Assembly (NCBI RefSeq): GCF_011397635.1 | Contig: NC_064753.1 | Span: 28,606,322-28,670,321, forward strand | Direction of reading: 5' to 3' | DNA: 64,000 bases | DNA from: Epinephelus fuscoguttatus | Lineage: Eukaryota > Chordata > Actinopteri > Perciformes > Serranidae | Shown here: positions 1 through 31,265 of the stretch, in pieces | How the letters are laid out: each line of letters opens with the position of its first letter | Numbering within the stretch: position 1 is the stretch's first letter | The notes under the pieces: generated by a model | Told to the model about the DNA's origin: nothing | The model's input: only the letters and a program-made list of their open reading frames with translations | Databases searched by the model: none | Translations under genes and position numbers: made by a program

Positions 1-1659
1 CTCTCTCTAACCTTCACAAGTGCTCACTAACCAGGTCACCGCTCCATGCTGCAGACCCCTTACAAAGACTTTGTTAGACATAGTACTAATCATGGCTGAC
101 CTTGTGGGTGCTCCTCTGGGAGCTGTGGTCTCTCCCAAACCAGAGTGGCTGCTCTAATGTGGCCTTTCCCATTGTCAATGTGCTGGCTCAGCGGGGTTAG
201 CTGTGGTCAGTTACGAGCCCAGTCCAGGCTGAGGAGGAAAGGAAACTGTTTGTCATGATAGACAAATCATGAATCACACAAAATGAGGCCCCCTCTGATC
301 CTGCTGTATAACAAAGACAGACTCAAATATTCTGTATACGTGACACAAAGAGAGTAGGATTCATTCAATATTTATAAAGAAAACATAAATGCTCCGATGC
401 TGTTTTTGTTGCCTGTTTATCTTGAGTCATATCAGGTCATGTTAATCTTGTTATCAGGTGCAGCATCAGGTGTAAACCAGGGATGGGAATCCAAAACCGG
501 TTCCAAATTGTCCAATTTATCTGGATCACTTATCTCCGAACTCATCCATTACTTTCGTCAGTGCCAGCATGTTTCCTGACAGTTGCACATTGCAAAACAA
601 TGACATCACCACTCGTGTCTGCACTGCTCGAAACTTGTTACCGGACGGAGTCATGGCAATGACAAAGAAACGGTCCGAAACATGGCTTCATTTCACGAAG
701 AAAGATGATAAATGTGCTAATTTAATGATTATTTCAAACAAGGATGGAAACTAAAGCAAAATGCTGAAACATCTTTCTGCGCAACATTTGGTTCAAATTT
801 CAGGAATGCCATGTATTTGATAGTTTACGCACAAGGGCCACTGCTTCCCAACCGAGCAGCACATCTATTACTGAGGGTAAATATGCTGTTGTAATAACAA
901 TGCAGCCACGCAGGCAAGTTTAAACCTAAATGAAAATGAATGCTGTACAAATATACTTTGTGTCCAGACTCAGAGATAATAAAACAGTTGTTTTGATGAC
1001 AAACACAACATACAGAAAATTGATCAGGAATGAATTAGGGAATTGATAAAGAATTGGCCGGATAAGCAGAGTTAATGATGACATTGATATCAATAAAATC
1101 GCATCTGTTTTTATCCCCAGTGTAAACAGCTCACATCTGTGAAAAGTGTTACCAGCAGCATTTGAAGCCCTCAGTACAAACCCCAGTTACGATTCTGTTT
1201 GACTTTAATGAGACTCTTGCATAACCGCCCTGATTGCAGAAGCCGACAATAGCAGCCGTTTGATAGCCGTACACATGCAACTCAAAAGGGCTGAAAGTGA
1301 TTATTGTGAAAAATCATGTCCTTCCTGATAGTGATTCATGCCATTGGGAAGGTATTGCATGCTGGTTTTCAGAGAAATGTTCTTCTCGACTTGTTGACTT
1401 GCAAAGAAAATTCCAACAACTTCTGCTTCTAATATCTCAACACACCCGACCCGCAGAGGCGACTGCTTTGTTGGTGGACTGAAAGAATGACGGCCTTTAC
1501 ATAATCCCTGTTGCACTGCTGTGCATGTAAATGTAGTCCGCATGTCATGTGTTGTTCATCATTCAGCCTTAGTTTGTTTGACAGCATGTGTACATCAGTG
1601 GCATTTGAACAGGCCGGCTCCTGCGTGTGTGACTTTTGTTTGTATCTGTGTGTTTGCAG
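1..1659 (+). other. sbf2 intron (right part), no feature recognised
   Basis: Both strands were examined for an earlier sbf2 exon and none was found. The short reading frames here have no family resemblance. Confidence 0.5.
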
Positions 1660-19449
<17,790 letters not shown>

Positions 19450-20770
19450 GCAGCGAACCTCGCAGCCTGAATGCTGACGTTAACATCGTGACTATTAGAG
19501 GCCGCGTCAGGTGGTTGAGAGCAGAGATGAGACAGCCGCTCGACTCAGCTTCCAGATGTCTTTAATTCGGGGACCACAGTGAACAAAGTGCCTGGTAGCG
19601 GAGGACCGTCCACCTGTCTGCCTAGTCACAGCCTAGCAGCTGGTCGGGCTGTCGTCACTCCGCTTCAGTTGGAGTCGGTCGAACATGTTGGTCTCTGCTG
19701 TCAGCTCCCTCCTCCGTGCCTCCGACGGGGATGAAGTGAAGATAAGCTGATGTTTTAGGGGACTGCACTACCAAGGAAATGCTATCCTACTTAAGCTGTA
19801 AATAGATCGAAGCAATATCACTGGCCATTCAAACTGTGGGTTCAATTTTAGACTTAAAAAATTTAGAAAATAGCCTATAAAATCATTTCTATCAGATATT
19901 TTACTACGAGGAAAAGGTTATTGCTGCTTAAAGAAACGTATGATCTGCCAAAAACTCAGAGATTTTAATGCACAACATGAAAAAGCAATTTGTTTGCACT
20001 TAGCTCCTAAGTATGCACTCCTTATCAAATATAGATTTTCTAACAGATGCAGACAGCGAGGCTACAGGCATTACTTTACAGTGTACATACGTTTCATCAA
20101 GACAGAGTCATTGAAAAGAATTTGCACAGTGAGTTCAAAAGAGTTACCTGACATTTTTTCTATTTAAATACGTGACGTTTCTCTATTTTGTTGAATGTTT
20201 TATTGACTTCTGGATAACACACGTGTCTCATGTAATGTAAATTATTATTTTTTATTAAAAGTGTAACTGTGTACGTGTGGTGGCTTCATGTTTTCTTTTT
20301 TTGTTGTAAATACCTGTGTGACATTTCATTTTATATACTGTATGATGTACTGAACATAAGTATACTTTTCTAACCTTAATTCTAATGTGACCAACAAGTC
20401 TCTTTTTTAAATGTGTTGTCATTGGTGCAAAAACCTGAGTGGCCTGTTCCCTGTTTGTTTGTGATGAAACCTCGTTCTTAAAAATGAAACGGAGACTGTT
20501 TTCTTTGTCCGTTCAGATTGTCCAGGCAGGCTCTGTGTCTTTTAAGGGCTTTTAAAGAAGTAAACAAATATATCATGTAGGACATGGTGGTTTTCAGAGA
20601 TCCTCGTCTCGTCTGTTCCATTTGTGCAACCGATACAGTTTCATTAAAGAAAAAATAAATGCAAATGAAACTACTCAAAGATGTCAAAAGCTTTTTTTGT
20701 TACTGTATCTTCGTACCATGTTTTGTGGTGACACTAACTTTTTGGAAATAAACCAAACATACTTGAAACT
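19450..20770 (+). other. sbf2: sbf2 3'UTR with candidate poly(A) signals
   Basis: Follows the stop codon. Candidate signals are ATTAAA at 20254-20259 (followed by a GU-rich stretch), AATAAA at 20654-20659 and AATAAA at 20747-20752. Which one is used cannot be told from the sequence; the end is therefore approximate. Confidence 0.6.
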
Positions 20771-21155
20771 ATCCGTTTGTTTGTGTTCTTGTTTAACTGA
20801 GCGAGTATCAAAGGGTTTGCTCATTTATTGTGTAGAAATATACCACAATGTTAAAATACCCTGCTGTAAAAGTAAAAGCCCTGTGTTTAAACTTTGAGTG
20901 AAGTGCATAGTACAGAAGTGTGCAAAATGGAGATTGATTTAACTCACTGTAATAACCATATTCCTACATAACACTTCCCTCTGCGCAAGACCACATATAT
21001 ACTACTTGCCTGCGATTCTTAGATAAATAAAACATAAGTTGTCCAAAAATCTGTCCCAAGTTTGGTTAAAAGTGTCTTGAACAGGTCTTAAAAAGCATTA
21101 AATTTAACTGTATATTTCTTATTTCTTGGGAATTCATTGATATCTATTTATTTAC

Positions 21156-21621
21156 GTACACCAAACAAAGATATAAATGCAACACTTTTGCATTTGCCAC
21201 CATTTTTTTGTTTAAGATATATGACTTTTTTATGCATACAAATCACAAATTTGTTAAAATCCACATTATCTGTATTCTTGCAGTCGGCATGCCAGTGGCA
21301 CACTCCACCAGAACTTGCAATATCTGTGGCATTGTGTGATCAAACTACACATATTAGAGTGGAGTTTATTGTGATCATCCCGAGGCACACCTGTGTAGTA
21401 ATGATGCTGGTTAATCAGCATCTTGATCTGCCACACCTGTCAGCTGGATGGATGGTCTTTCAAAAGGAGAGGTGCTCACTAACACAGATTTTAACAAATT
21501 TGTGAACAAACTTTGAGGGAAAAAGTCTTTGTAGTGGAGATAAAAAGGTTTACATCTTACTTAAACGTGAAAAATAGGAGCTAAAACAAAAGTGTTTAGT
21601 TTACCGTTTTGTTCAGAGTAC
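21156..21621. mobile_element. MITE with inverted ends
   Basis: Left end gtacaccaaacaaagatata, then aatgcaacacttttg. Right end acaaaagtgtttagtttacc, then gttttgttcagagtac. The ends are imperfect inverted copies. Internal strings (gccacacctgtcagctggat, aggtgctcactaacacagat) belong to an abundant teleost DNA element. Superfamily not determined. Confidence 0.65.
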
Positions 21622-22019
21622 AGTGGAAGAATCTCATAAAAGTTGCACGAGTTGTGTAATTCATCTTATTGGACTTAAGGTCTGCATGCATTGTTGTCAA
21701 AGTTACATAATAGTTATGTGTTGATCAGTCTGTGTACGAATTGCATTATTGATAATCAACCAAAAAATAAAAGAAAGCAAGTTCCAGGGGTCTGCTTACT
21801 GACTTTCAGTGACCTTACAGAAATGGATAAACACTATAGCTGACTGGAACTGTGGGCAAATACATCAAAATATCAAAATCACACAATATGCGTTTTGTTG
21901 TTAAGGAGGTGCAACGTGGTGTCATAATTTAACATATAAACAGGTTTTTATGGGGTTACCTGGAGCTCACTGGGCTCTATGTGTGTGCCCCATATAGGTT
22001 GACATTTAAGCAGTGACAC

Positions 22020-22125
22020 AGGTTCACATCTGACTCATGGCCCTTTGAAGCACATGATGCCCTCTCTCGGTCCCCTTTCCTGTCTCTTTCCTGTCTCCAG
22101 CTGCTCTATCATAAAGGCAATAAAA
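22020..22125 (+). repeat. SINE 3'-end fragment
   Basis: Ends with ctgtctctttcctgtctcca, then aaggcaataaaaaata: the 3' half of the SINE family at 48875-49076. Head not recognisable. Confidence 0.5.
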
Positions 22126-23093
22126 AATAAAAATAGCATTTTACTGTAGCTGGGTGACATGTAGCTACTGCAAGTCATATTGTGACGCCCCCTCCGCTCT
22201 ACTAGGTGTGCCTGTTTTCCTGCCTGCTTGTTGTCATCAAGGCAGAGGGTCGTCATTAACCTCATGAACCACACCTGGGCCTGGTGTGAAAGCTCACCAC
22301 CTTCCAACAGACACTCTCCTCCCTCGAGGGCACAGCTGCTTTTACGCTTTTGTACACTCATCTGGTGTCCCGTGTTTGTTGCAGCCTTTGAGCCGTGTTG
22401 TAACAATATTTAAGACTGATTATATGATTTGTATCACACATCTAAAAAGCAGCAACCATGCCCCTTTGAGGCCCATGCCTACAATAAGCAGAGTGGGTCC
22501 CACTGTGGGCCAAAAGCATCTCCACTAAAGGCATGCTGTGGGCAATTTACACTCAATTTATCAAGAATGACCCTATAAATTAAGTCTGTAAAAAAAACTT
22601 TAAGCTTACAGTACCACACTCAAACATGTGCTGTACAGTAACTGAATTGAAAACACAATGTGATTTAACAAACAAAGCAGTCCTAGCCTGGGAGCGAATG
22701 GCCTAAAACAAATGGCTGCTTCATGACAGTGCAAGCTACCAAAATAGAACACACTTATAAGTTTGTACTCACAAGTCCATGGGATGTTAGCAGAAGCAAT
22801 GATGGCGAACAGACGAGAAATGGTGGGGAAAGCCCGTGAGTAGGGTGAGTGCTTTAACCTGTCCCTATAATTCAGAGCTTTAGTATTTCATAGAGAAAAA
22901 TAATGAGTGGCACAATGTTGTACAGGTGCTTAATTTTTTGTGATTATGTAGATGATTATCTGAAACCCAAAAAGCACATAACATTATAACCACATGTCAT
23001 TTAGCCAGGATCCCATCTAAGGATCCTTCCTCTGTCATTACTTAATGTTCCTACCTATAGCCGTTAAAATGGTAATATATGTTCAAATATTAT

Positions 23094-23116
23094 ATTTAAT
23101 TTAATTTAATTTAATT
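23094..23116 (+). repeat. (TTTAA)n microsatellite
   Basis: Pentanucleotide run atttaatttaatttaattta. Confidence 0.85.
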
Positions 23117-23489
23117 ATTTGTCCCAGAATATACAATGACGAAATGCACAGCACAGAGACAAGGCTGTTTACATGTTCAGTACATCAGTCTCTACACTGA
23201 CTTTGTTTACATCTACAAAATATTCCACTTTTTCCCCTTATTCCAAAAAAGACAATATTGCTATTAAGCTGTTTACATGACTAATAAAAACGAATATTCC
23301 ACACATATAAGTGTTTACATGCAGCCAAGCATACTCAGATTAACGTGCCCTCACACGTTGTTTATCACGTCAAAATCAAGTGGCAGCATCCAGGGCTGGA
23401 AAATGAAACCAACAGGAAGTGACAAAAAATGGACCCCCATTTTAAAATGCCCAGTTTCACAGCAGAAATAAACATATTTACAGCCTGGC

Positions 23490-25870
23490 ACAAAAACGAT
23501 TCAGCTGGAGTCCACAAACCACCCACTCAACATTTATATGTGGGCCCCATGTGGTTAGTAAATGACTCAAAAATATGGGCCCTATATGGGCGTGTCCATA
23601 TGTTTCATAATGGCCCTGTGCCAGCTGCCCACATGGATAGGTTTACCCAAGTGGGCTCCACATGGGTTATGCTACGGCTACCTGGGCACCAAGTCGGTAT
23701 GGGCCCAAAATGAGCATCTTATCTTGGGCTCACTTGGGTAAAACCATCCATGTGGGCAAATTACATGGCGCCATTATAGCCACGTTGCCACTGAGCGGTA
23801 CGGTATGGTTCAGTTCAGTTCAGTACGCTTTTTTTCCGTTTCCACCGTGAAAAGTTGTGGATGGTACCAATGGAACCGTTCCGTACCGTCCCCATTTTTG
23901 GTCCCCCCCTCTGTTGGGGTACCTAGCACACAGATCTGGTACTAAAAGGGGAGCTGTGAACACTGCAGTCTGTTGATTGGTCAGTAGAGGACGGTCACTC
24001 TGCTCAGGGTTGTGGCTGGTTTTGAGGCTCATGTAACCACTGTTCATATTATGGAGAGTTTTATTCATAGACTGTAGCTATAAAATGAAAGGATGGTTTG
24101 CCGCCTCTGACAGCAGCTGGAGTCTGAGAAAAAATCATATAATTCACTGGACTGACTGCTGGCAACTTTTAAGGTAACTTGTAATGTTACTCAATGCATG
24201 AGGTGACCACATGAATCCGTCAGCACACCTTGAATTTGTGATGTGACAACTTTGACCATTACTTTAGTTTTTAAATGACATACACTTTTAGTAATGAGTG
24301 GATCTAAAATCGATGGGCCCGAATGACGCATAGTGCATCCAAATTCACACCTGTTCTTCTCTGTGGATTTTCTCGCATCATAGCGAGAAGCCACGCATAT
24401 CACGTGAAACAGCGGAACTGTAGCTTTCCGACAAGACCAAGCAAAAAAAAAAAAAAAAACCTGACGAATTTCTTTACAATCCATTATACAGGTCATTATA
24501 CAGATCTTGTTATCAGTCACTTCATATAGTGAGGAATATGTATCTTACCACGTCTTAGGCTTGCGTGTGTTTCTCCCTGTCTATCCACATTTGTAGTCCG
24601 GCTTTCAAGATGCAAATATCTCCATATTGTCCAGTTGACACTCCATCAAACTTTGTATGACAAGACCAGCCACTTCACCTTTGCGCACCCAGACAACTGT
24701 AGCCTAATTATGCATGCTGACAGGGCCGTAGTCACCATACACATTGAGCCCCCTGCAAACAAAGTGGCAAATGTTATCTTGGAGGACATCATTGCACTTG
24801 GTTGACTATTTTTCTATGATCTTAGATGTAAATATTGCATGTTTCTTTCAGATAAAACACATTTTCGACTTGTGAATGAGTCAATGGAATTTCTTGCAAT
24901 AATGAAAAAATACTGGCAATCATGTCCGCCTGGCACAAACCACATGTTTTGGACAGCTGTGAAGTGACAGAATGTCCCACCATCATGGTTCTTATATTGC
25001 CAGATTCCAGAGAGTCTCCCCTCTTCATATATGGCAGAATATGTCTACTTCCAACTTGCTATGGTGAGATACATGTAAAAATGTAAGAATTTAGTCACAC
25101 AGATTTGTTTTTTTCATTGATATAAAACTTAATACAAAATACAGGCACATAGTAGGACATGAAATGATGGCAAATCCGGATAGCCCACATTGTCCTGAAA
25201 AAAACAAGATATAGCATGTGTATGTAGCCTTTATAATGACTGTGATATGAGCTTGAAAGTAAAGGCAGTAAAAATACCCCAAAAAAGGCCTAGGGCCCAT
25301 AGTGTTAAGTATATTAATTTCGAGTTTCAGGATATGTGAACAGCGTAGGCTATATTCTAATCCTCACTCGGAGCAACAAAATAAAGCGTTGCAGAGCGTT
25401 GTTCCTGTGGGCTCTGGCAACATTAACCCCCGAGCTTGCCTGAGAAGGACTAAATGCACAAACCCGCTTTTTTAAAATATCCCATGGAGAGAGACTCTCA
25501 CTGCAGCCTGTTCTATTTTGTTCTGAAAATGTCGGCGTGCAGTGTCGTACTGTGGACGATAAACAAGGCGCAGACTTCCATCTGTGTCACTGGTAATAAG
25601 GAAATACAGCGAGTGCTGGACAGAGCAGTGAGTGACAACAACCCCGCCCACATTTAAGAGAACTGTTCGTGGTGAAAACGCCAGGGTCTAGGTACCATGT
25701 CTGAAGGGTTACTTTTGGTTCCAAAGGTACCATACTGAAAGTGTTTGGTGGAAATAGGGCTTATGAAACCCTTGGACAATCCCTTATAGGGCCCATTTTC
25801 CAGCTCATTTACCACCCACATGGGCCCCACATACAAATCTTGGATGGGTGATGTCACAGTGGCTACATCC
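23490..25870. mobile_element. composite repeat with inverted outer arms and an inner TIR-like element
   Basis: The left arm (about 23521-23600: tatgtgggccccatgtggtt, tatgggccctatatggg) recurs inverted at the right (about 25770-25860: cacatgggccccacatac, cttatagggccca). Between them an inner segment starts about 23,780 (tttccaccgtgaaaagttgt, ggtaccaatggaacc) and ends about 25,770 with the inverse (ttccaaaggtaccatactga, gtttggtggaaa). It looks like one DNA transposon inserted in another. No transposase recognised. Confidence 0.5.
24443..24459 (+). repeat. poly(A) run, 17 A
   Basis: Homopolymer inside the composite repeat; read from the other strand it would be poly(T). Confidence 0.9.
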
Positions 25871-28319
25871 ATTATTTTATAAAGTATGGTTTGCCTCTGC
25901 CCACAGTAAACCCACACCTACTCACAGCTGGACAGTGACATGTCTCAACAACTATTAGATGAATCCATCCTTTAGTTGTTAGCAACTAATTGGCAGCAGA
26001 TTTGGTACAGACAGTCCTCTTCCATCAGTGTGAATCATAATAACTTCGGTGATCCCCGAACATTTCATGTAGCACCATCACGATGTCCAGTTTGTCCAAT
26101 ACTTTGACTAAAGACATAGTTATTTTTATTGCTATATGCCATACATCAAATGTTAGCATGCTAACTTAAGCACTTTTATGAGTATGAGTGTATTAGTGTG
26201 CTGACATTGAGCACAAAGCCCCTTCATGTCTCACAGAGCTGCTAGCATGGCTGCAGACTGCTCGTCTTACAGTGGGTCATAGGATACAGGAAGAAAACTT
26301 AGAGCATTTGTAATTGCCACGTGTTTCCTGGCCTCTTATGAACACCTTGTCTTTATGAAAGATTTTCTCTCAATGAAAGGTAATCAGACACCGCTGCAAC
26401 TCATGTTGTTGTTTTTTTCATCTGAGCCAACAACAGGGTCTGGAGAGGATGATGATGGGTGTCTCACTTGCCAGCAATGAATATGGGACTGGGCAGGAGC
26501 CTCGGCTCAGGCTCCGTGGCGCCTGGTTGGCGGCTCTGAACGGGACTCCTGTGGTCCAAAGAGGGCTTGTGTCTGAGAGGAAGCTGAAGGTCAGAAGACG
26601 AGCAGAGGGGGGGTTTAGAGGGGAGGGAATGTGGGTGTTTTTCCGTCAATACAATCTCCCAGCTGGCTTGTACTGGCAGCAGGTGCAGAGCTGCAGCAGG
26701 CCAACATCTGGGCAGAGCCTCTGGCAGTCCTCTCCATATTTAGCCTCTTGCTTTGGGCATGGAGATTAGGACCAACGAACAGAGGGAGCAGCGGAAGTTA
26801 TCCAGCAGAGCGGCATGATAGGAATCATTTCCTAGGAAGCCAGAAATATTTGACGGCCATTTTATTGAATCATTGATTCCACATAGCTGCATTCCTCCCC
26901 CTGAGTCAGGCCAGAGTCATGCAAATTAGTTGTTTAAAACATTAAGGGATGAAAGATCCATGCTGTTACATAAGAATTACGTGAGTTCGGCTTCTTGATT
27001 GCATCTATTTTCCCCGAGAACAGCAGTATTTTAAAATTCAGTGCTGTGTAATTGTGAACTTGTGTACCATGGCTAAATGTTTCCTGAGTTAAGTGTAGTT
27101 CGTTGTTGCTCTCACATAAAAAGACAAATTAAAAGCAGCATATAAATTCAAGATTGCACATATCTGTTGTTTTTTTGTATCCTGTAAACTTCATGTACCG
27201 TCACAGCTGCAGTAAATGCCTCTTGTCCGAGAAAACAGCTTGAAAAAATAAGCTGACTGGCCTTTCCACAGGCCCCAAAAATACCCCACTGACAGATGAT
27301 ACTGATTTATTTTATTGCTCTTCCAAATTCTATTATCCATGTAGCCCTGCGGTCGCAATAAACCATGTAGCAGTCTCCATTTCCTGGGTGCCTCTGCAAT
27401 ATGGGCGATGCAGAGCTGATTCACTGCATGCTGGGGGGGCCCTTTGCCTCGCAGCCCCGTGGCCCCTATGAGGGAACCTGTTCCAAAATTCATCACATCA
27501 ACTCCAAAAGCTGATCTCACTGGCTCAACACACATCATCGCGTCCCACCCTAGAAATCAGGATGATGTCAGCTGCCTGCAGCACATGGGGGTCTAGTTGG
27601 GAGACGATCAAGTGCACGAATCAACTGCAGATGATCTTATCCGGACACCGCCCACTCATCCATGAGTAGAAAAGCACAATTACACATTTGTTTTATAGCT
27701 TTAAGGGAGTTTAAGATTGTGTTAATGTCCGTTTCCTCGGCCCACTTAAAGCTATCTGTGTGAGGCCCTGATGTTTTTCACTTGCCAGTGTAAGTGACCC
27801 ACGGTTTCTCCGTGCAGCTGAACCCGGAGTATATTCAGCCATGTGAAATGCTCTGAGCTGTGAGGTCACTGTGGGAAGTCATCTAACCCAAAAAACAGGC
27901 ATCTGCCAGACATTTTTTCACCAGCAGACAATCCCCCCTAAAAAATGTTCCTGTTTCTAATCAGTTTCGATGAGGACATTCTGGACGGGAATCAGATGCA
28001 TTGGTTATGGGCATTAGGGTACTTTTCGGACACATGGGGCGGGGGTGAGACAGCTAGAGATGTCCTTATTTTTGGAATGTTGAGGGGCTTGTGCAATTTA
28101 GATACGGAGATTAGATACTCCAAATTCTGAGAATAGTCTTTGCAAAAAAAAGGGCGCCACATTTTTCTCAGATTCTAGGATATAAATATCTCTAACAGAA
28201 GAAATGTGAACAGCAAATCTATTTATTAGACAGCAGATCAACTATCGGAGACAAATACTGCACGGACGATCCTGGAGTCTGTCAATCATAAGATGTTTAT
28301 TCAAATCTTTTTGAATGTT

Positions 28320-28730
28320 TCTATTTCTTGACCTCTCGAGACCCCAGCTTTTGTTTCGTGTGTGCTAGCTGTTTGGGATAAGCAGGACCAGATAAATACA
28401 CATATAAAAACCTGAACATTGCCTTTGAACCTGTGAGGACAGTGGGCTTATTTTTCAGTAGTCACAAGCAGTGTTTTAGCTCGTTGCTGCTTCTAAAATT
28501 GATCAGATTTGTATGCCATATCAAACTATGTTATTCAACATAAATACACGTTTCAACCATAAAATTTGGTCTTGTTTTTACAAGGATTAGTGTACTGTGC
28601 CTTTGCTACCACTAGATGGCATATTAAAGTGTCCACAAATGAGGACAACAGGTGTATGTTAGGCAGAATGAAATATAAGATGCAGCAAACCCAAATTGTA
28701 GTGTCCTCAGATGAGGATGCAGGGTTCAGT
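28320..28730 (+). repeat. dispersed repeat, copy 2
   Basis: Collinear with 16130-16665: aagcaggaccagataaatac, ccatatcaaactat, gtttcaaccataaa, accactagatggcat, aaagtgtccaca, ggacaacaggtgt, gtgtcctcagatgagga. Confidence 0.65.
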
Positions 28731-28734
28731 GTAA

Positions 28735-29170
28735 GTAAGTCAGTTAAATTTATTAATAAAGCACTTTTCGAAGACATAGGTCACAAAGTGCTTTGCAAGG
28801 GCAATTTACGACAAGAAAGAAATAATAGAAACAAAGTGACTACTAAGCCATGTTGTGAAAAGTGCACAACTAGCATAACTATTTGCACACACAGAAGAAA
28901 AAAAAAAGAAGAATTCACACTACACAACAACAATACACAAAATTTGAAAAAGTACAGCTCTGGTACACACAAGTCACCCAAACACCTGTCTAAACAGGTG
29001 TGTCTTTAGCTGGCTTTTAAAAGAAACCGCAGAATCAGAAGATTGTAAGGGAGCAGGCAGAGCATTCCAAACTTCAGGTGCTGGAGCCGCAAAAGCTCGA
29101 TCACCACGTATCTTAAGGCAAGTGCAGGGACAGACAACGAATGTAGCGTATTTAATCGAAGAGTGCAAGC
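28735..29170 (-). mobile_element. 3' end of a non-LTR retrotransposon
   Basis: On the minus strand a frame ends with GDRAFAAPAPEVWNALPAPL, then SFKSQLKTHLFRQVFG and a stop near 28977. This is the C-terminal signature of a widespread fish LINE ORF2. It is followed by a 3'UTR with a caaagcactttgtgacctat-type stretch and an aataaatttaactgacttac end near 28735. 5'-truncated; only the last ~60 codons remain. Confidence 0.65.
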
Positions 29171-29319
29171 TGAAGAATACCGGTGAAGAAGTTAAGCTAC
29201 TTAAGAGGGTGCCTTACCGTGTAATGCTCTGTAAGTAGGAATGAGAATTTAGAACTGGATCCTAAACTCAACAGGGAGCCACTGAAGGGATGTTAGTATA
29301 GGGGTGATGTGAGAGTGTG

Positions 29320-30135
29320 TAGGATTTTGGGGGATATATTGGCAGAAATCAACTATAATATAAGTATGTTTTTTATAGTTTATAATCACCTGAAAATAAC
29401 AATTATGTTTTCTTTGCCTTAGAATGAGCTGTTTATATCTACATAGGAAGTGGGCTCTCTTCTTCAGAAATCATTGTTGCACTGCCATGTTTCTACAGTA
29501 GCCCAGAATGGACAAACCAAACAGTGGCTCTAAATAGGGTCATTTATGTTTGCACGTTTTTGCATCAACCACCGTAGTTAGCAGCCTCTCTGCGATGTCC
29601 AAAAAACACTGATTTTTGACATGAAACCACTTTATCTGATGTTTTTTTTTTTTCAGCTTAATTCACCTGCTCAGTTTGTTTTGGAGAGGAAGGGACCTCT
29701 GTAGATAATCAGCTCCCAGTAAAAACCTCCTGAGCAATTAACACTGAAAGAATCCTAACCAGGAGCTCATGCTTGGCACATGGGAGAAGTTTCAGCTGGT
29801 TGCAATCTGCAGTCCTAAACACTAAATGCCTCTTATGCCTCTTCACGCTGCTCCTGTAAAGGTCCATTAGTGGGATATGTTGTCAGAAAGGGTATAACTG
29901 TGTTTTCTTTAGTGTATAATCACGTGAAAGTGAAGAATCTTTGTGTTTTCCTTACCTTAGAATGAGCAGTTTATATCTACATACGGAGCTGGACCTCTTC
30001 TGCGGAGTCCACTATGTTGTTTCAAACACTGGCTCTAGGTAGGTCCATCCACATCTGCATCCACACTTGGTGCACTGAGGTTTCAGTCCGGCAACCTCAC
30101 AGCTAGATGCCACGAAATCCTAAATACTAGGCCTT
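29320..30135. repeat. two degenerate copies of a TIR element
   Basis: 29320-~29860 and ~29870-30135 each run from a ggatatattggcag/gggatatgttgtcag start through tataatcacctgaaaat, ccttagaatgag and ttatatctacata, toward a cctaaacactaa / cctaaatactag end. Same family as 31605-32655. Confidence 0.55.
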
Positions 30136-30760
30136 TGATATCTTAAATGTTAAAGAACTGTCAACCATATGAGCCAAGATGTCCACATAAGGAGAAGCTA
30201 TGTGGATCACATCCTTTATGGTGGTAAAAATATTGCAGGTTACAGTATTAGCTCAGAGATTCATGCAGTCTGTCTCTATATCTGATCTTATCAGTGACCC
30301 ACCGGTATAAGGAGATCTGCACGGTGCTGACTGTTAGATCAGTGTATGAATGCAGCTCCTTATCTCATCTCCTGCTCTGACAACTCTGAACTCAACATGA
30401 ACCGCCTCTTTCCTTCCAACAAGTTAAGATTGAGAGTTTTTACATCGTAAAGTAAAGGCGCTCATTGTGCGGGCTGGCTCGCAGACACGAGACAAACATG
30501 CACCCACAGCTGACCCAGTTACAATGTTCCTGGAATGTCCTCCTCTTTTTTTTCACTGAAGGTGGGGGAGACAAAGGTGAGGTGTACCTGTGAGAACAGT
30601 GGTCCTTTGTTGCACAAACTGATTTGTTTTGACACCCATGCAGCACAACGGAGCCCTCGCCGCTGCAAGTCACATGCATCGAGTGTGATTCATCTTGTTT
30701 TGTGGTAACTGGAATAGTGAAGTCATATTGAACAACAGACCTGCCATACAAATACACAGG

Positions 30761-31265
30761 TAATTAAAGCTGCAAGCAGCGTTTGGCGGGACCTCACACT
30801 CACGCCCGTTTCGGCCCCCAGCATATGTCGTCACTGTGAATTATTTAGAAACATCAAACATATTGCCACAAACATCAGAAAATCCTTACAGAGCTGAACA
30901 GTTTGATGTTTGAATGTTTTCTGTAGCTGTAGGTATGCAGAAGTGATGTCACATTATGCAAATTAGATGGGCGAATTTATTCCCATCAGATTCCTCTTCC
31001 TTCATTTTGAGGAAGACATGACAAAAACAACACAAAACAAAATAAATCTACTGTGTAAATGTGTTCAAAATGTTTTTTGACTGAGATTTATGAAATCCAA
31101 TATGGCTGCCTGCTGGTGATGCCTTTGGCGAGGACTGCTCTGTGAGCAGTCCTCTGCCTTAGGGCTCGGTCCCTAATAATAAACGCAGCAAAAACAATAG
31201 GGTCCTTGCCTTCGGCGAGGACTGCTCCTTGAGCAGTCCTCTGCCTTAAGGCTCGGTCCCTAACT
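30761..31265 (+). repeat. repeat with a palindromic start and twin hairpins
   Basis: Starts with the palindrome gctgcaagcagc (30769-30780). Near its end are two near-identical units with perfect 10-bp stems: aggactgctc/gagcagtcct at 31131-31153 (loop tgt) and at 31218-31240 (loop ctt). Each is followed by ctctgccttagggctcggtc-type sequence. Similar units are common in fish genomes. Confidence 0.6.

Noticed and set aside
1..1659. Another upstream sbf2 exon
   Set aside because: No frame with MTMR13 likeness between splice sites could be found.
26449..26876. 106-codon Arg/Gly-rich frame in the spacer
   Set aside because: No recognised domain, no splice context; composition reflects local GC.
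30761..31265. CRISPR-like or riboswitch-like interpretation of the twin hairpins
   Set aside because: Only two units in a eukaryotic dispersed repeat, with no spacer regularity.
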